A DNA stretch of 57,636 bases from Elusimicrobiota bacterium (GTDB taxonomy: Bacteria > Elusimicrobiota > Elusimicrobia > UBA1565 > UBA9628). The notes below the pieces were generated by a model, which saw nothing but the letters and a program-made list of their open reading frames with translations, was not told the DNA's origin and did no database searches. Shown here piece after piece: positions 56,381-57,636 of this stretch (position 1 is its first letter; each line of letters opens with the position of its first letter). The stretch lies in contig PLZD01000030.1 of the NCBI GenBank assembly GCA_003151975.1, positions 207-57,842 of the forward strand, read 5' to 3'. The position numbers were made by a program, and so were the translations under genes.

Positions 56381-56386
56381 AGGATA
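56381..56386 (-). promoter_or_regulatory. -10 box of the anchored-protein gene
   Basis: TATCCT on the minus strand, five bases before the ATG at 56375. No Shine-Dalgarno and no clear -35 box are present. It lies between the tRNA and the gene, so read-through from the tRNA is also possible. Confidence 0.35.
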
Positions 56387-56428
56387 GCGCTAATCGACCT
56401 GCTTCGCCAGTTTAGCGGTGAAAAAATC

Positions 56429-56502
56429 TGCGCCCGGCTGGACTTGAACCAGCGACCCTTCGGTTATGAGCCGAGTGCTCTGACCAACTGAGCTACGGGC
56501 GC
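56429..56502 (-). tRNA. tRNA-Met (CAT anticodon)
   Basis: A 74-base cloverleaf on the minus strand. The acceptor stem GCGCCCG pairs with CGGGCGC, followed by discriminator A; the D arm has GCTCAGTTGGTCAGAGC; the anticodon stem-loop CTCGGCTCATAACCGAG carries CAT (plus-strand 56466-56468); the T arm has GGTTCAAGTCC. CCA is not encoded. The G1-C72 pair rules out initiator tRNA, so it is elongator Met, or possibly Ile2 with a modified C34. Confidence 0.93.
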
Positions 56503-56570
56503 GTCGCGTTATTCTACAACACTTGGCACGCGCGCCCAAGACCGTCCTTCCCGAGGCCCCCGACGGCGCC

Positions 56571-56586
56571 TGGGTCTTTGGACCCA
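56571..56586. repeat. Inverted repeat upstream of the promoter at 56589
   Basis: TGGGTC and GACCCA form a perfect six-base stem with the loop TTTG, two bases before the -35 box. A related palindrome, CTGGGCCCAG, lies at 56625-56634 after the -10 box. They could be operator half-sites or hairpins. No regulator gene adjoins them. Confidence 0.35.
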
Positions 56587-56588
56587 TG

Positions 56589-56618
56589 TTGACATAGGAC
56601 TTTTGCTTATGCTACCCT
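56589..56618 (+). promoter_or_regulatory. Promoter of the secreted protein at 56668
   Basis: A perfect TTGACA (56589-56594), an 18-base spacer and TACCCT (56613-56618) with an upstream TG (TGC-TACCCT). The predicted start near 56625 falls on the palindrome CTGGGCCCAG, so the leader of about 43 bases begins with it. Confidence 0.6.
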
Positions 56619-56667
56619 AGGTCTCTGGGCCCAGGATCGATATTTGATTAGGGGCCAAACTAAAACC

Positions 56668-57066
56668 ATGACGCGCATGATTCGCCGGCAGCACCGCAAG
56701 ATCGCGATCGCCTTGCTTTTGCTCAACGTGAGCGGGGCGCGGGCGATCACCGTCAGCGATCCATGCGACAACGGCCGCGTGTTCTTCTCCGCGAGCTTGG
56801 GCTTCAAGGCGATCACCAAGACCGTGCTGCACCAGGACTGGAAGAAGGATTCCAGCCAGCATGCATTGGGCGAGCGCACCAAGCGCTTTACCGCCAACGA
56901 TATGGCCACCATCCGCCGCGCCGTAAGCCTCGGCGCCGTCGACGTCCAGCGGGCGACGAGCGTCACGCTCTCGAGCGCGGCTCCCCGAATCGCTCAGTTG
57001 TACGCGTCAATCTCGTTGCATGGCGCGAGTCCCGGCCAGCAGACGCATCCGCAGATCAACGTTTGA
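56668..57066 (+). CDS. Small secreted protein of unknown function
   Basis: A 132-residue protein with a basic n-region and the signal core IAIALLLLNVSGARA. The mature part has two cysteine-poor helical stretches and VFFSASLGFKAITKTV. ATG 56668 is used; an in-frame ATG nine bases later is also possible, and the Shine-Dalgarno AGGGG is too far upstream to decide. No family is recognised. The next gene also encodes a secreted protein. Confidence 0.6.
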   Translation: MTRMIRRQHRKIAIALLLLNVSGARAITVSDPCDNGRVFFSASLGFKAITKTVLHQDWKKDSSQHALGERTKRFTANDMATIRRAVSLGAVDVQRATSVTLSSAAPRIAQLYASISLHGASPGQQTHPQINV

Positions 57067-57188
57067 TCCCCGCCTCCACTCGGGCTTCCTGAGCCCGCCC
57101 TAAAAACCGTTCGCTTTCACATCCGTGCGCCCGCTGACCCTCGCGGCTCGCGGAAAGCCGAAAAAACTAAAGACGAGAGGACAACACG
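57067..57188. other. Intergenic region with a short hairpin
   Basis: This 122-base spacer contains CGGGCT-TCCTG-AGCCCG near 57080, a six-base stem without a clear T-run, so it is a weak terminator candidate at best. A GAGAGG Shine-Dalgarno precedes the ATG at 57189. No promoter is convincing. Confidence 0.3.
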
Positions 57189-57636
57189 ATGAAAAAGGCG
57201 CAACCCATAGCCGTACTTCTGGCCGCAGCGCTGCTGCAGACGTCGGTGGCAGCCTGGGCGCAGAACTTCACTGCAATCGAGAACATGTCGGCGACCGAGC
57301 TCGAGCAGAGCACCAAGCCGGCGTTGAAGGACACGAAGCTGCAGCTCAAGCCCGCGTTCAAGCTCGATGCGGATTCGGAGAGCGATTTCAAAATCGAGGC
57401 CGTTTCGGCGCCGCGTCCCAGCGGCGGTGGTGGAGGCGGCGGTGGCGGTAGCCGCCCGTCGGGTGGAGGAGGCGGAGGAGGCGGTGGTGGTAGCCGCCCG
57501 TCAGGCGGCGGCGGCGGCGGTGGCGGCGGCGGCGGTTCACGCCCCGCGCCGGCGCCTCAGCCCCGGCCTCAGCCCGCGCCTCAGCCTCGGCCCCAGCCGG
57601 CGCCTCAGCCCCGGCCCCAGCCGGCGCCTCAGCCCC
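57189..57636 (+). CDS. Secreted protein with Gly-rich and Pro/Gln repeat regions, 3' end missing
   Basis: The reading frame stays open from ATG 57189 to the window edge (149 codons). A signal peptide covers residues 1-25 (VAAWA-Q). About 50 residues of ordinary charged sequence follow. Three blocks of the form RPSG(G)n-S then appear, with eight to twelve glycines each, and after them a QPRPQPAP tract that continues beyond the edge. Such Gly loops and Pro/Gln stalks are found in surface or cell-wall-spanning proteins that carry a folded domain further on. The C-terminal domain lies outside the window. Confidence 0.75.
   Translation, partial: MKKAQPIAVLLAAALLQTSVAAWAQNFTAIENMSATELEQSTKPALKDTKLQLKPAFKLDADSESDFKIEAVSAPRPSGGGGGGGGGSRPSGGGGGGGGGGSRPSGGGGGGGGGGGSRPAPAPQPRPQPAPQPRPQPAPQPRPQPAPQP
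57417..57636 (+). repeat. Codon-level tandem repeats (poly-Gly blocks, then Pro/Gln units)
   Basis: GGC/GGT/GGA runs encode three glycine blocks separated by Ser-Arg-Pro-Ser. From about 57541 a roughly 24-base unit encoding PAPQPRPQ repeats to the edge. The two repeat types are in frame and form part of the secreted protein. They are prone to slippage and length change. Confidence 0.85.

Noticed and set aside
57075-57105. Hairpin after the secreted-protein gene as a terminator
   Set aside because: The stem is only six bases and is followed by CGCCCTAAAAA rather than a T-run, so intrinsic termination is not supported.
57417-57540. Regularly spaced G-rich repeats as a CRISPR array
   Set aside because: The repeats are in-frame glycine codons of a secreted protein, without spacers of fixed length or cas genes.

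Overview
The window is about 57.6 kb of gene-dense, GC-rich bacterial chromosome around a replication-origin-type region (dnaA, dnaN, dciA, gyrB, gyrA, parAB). The proteins point to a diderm: an outer-membrane barrel protein, many Sec signal peptides, a lipoprotein, a Tat substrate and periplasmic-type cytochrome c. The gene content and order would fit Elusimicrobiota or a deltaproteobacterium-like lineage. That placement is inference, because there is no rRNA here. I see no insertion sequence, prophage, CRISPR array or rRNA. No intergenic gap exceeds 300 bases. The longest are 22926-23196 (promoters plus AT-rich origin DNA) and 38536-38756 (parA and glutamine-synthetase-like promoters).

Layout. 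1-995: 5' part of clpC on the minus strand. 1165-8542: secreted and envelope proteins, a two-headed ATP-grasp ligase, an SPFH protein and a GT2 glycosyltransferase. 8539-12088: a multi-pass membrane protein divergent from two methyltransferases, sharing a palindromic promoter. 12085-22925: a tightly packed minus-strand run of hpf, hprK, rapZ, mannose-type PTS EIIA/B/C/D, HPr, EI, lepA, lepB and nfeD. 23197-34821: the plus-strand dnaA, dnaN, dciA, gyrB, barrel protein, gyrA, serS, mazG run. 34808-38535: minus-strand parA, parB, secreted protein, asd. 38757-41785: glutamine-synthetase-like enzyme and a membrane glycosyltransferase-like protein. 41806-47540: minus-strand block of deoxyhypusine-synthase-like protein, histone-deacetylase-fold amidohydrolase, N-carbamoylputrescine amidase, agmatine deiminase and a SorAB-type sulfite dehydrogenase pair. 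47566-51251: degenerate HAD protein, small unknown protein, SDR and aldehyde dehydrogenase. 51235-56502: minus-strand TPR/HEAT protein, TatD, a GT39-like membrane protein, two small unknowns and a tRNA-Met. 56668-end: secreted proteins, the last with Gly-rich and Pro/Gln repeats running off the edge.

How genes may work together. The PTS block contains every soluble and membrane component plus the HPr kinase, and HPr keeps both His15 and Ser46, so it can serve sugar uptake and regulation. The agmatine-to-putrescine enzymes, a deoxyhypusine/homospermidine-synthase homologue and an acetylpolyamine-deacetylase-type enzyme form a plausible polyamine module. The nearby GS-like enzyme and aldehyde dehydrogenase could act on polyamines but are not proven to. 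Many transcription units here have a -10 box only 5-9 bases before the start codon and no Shine-Dalgarno, which suggests widespread leaderless transcription.
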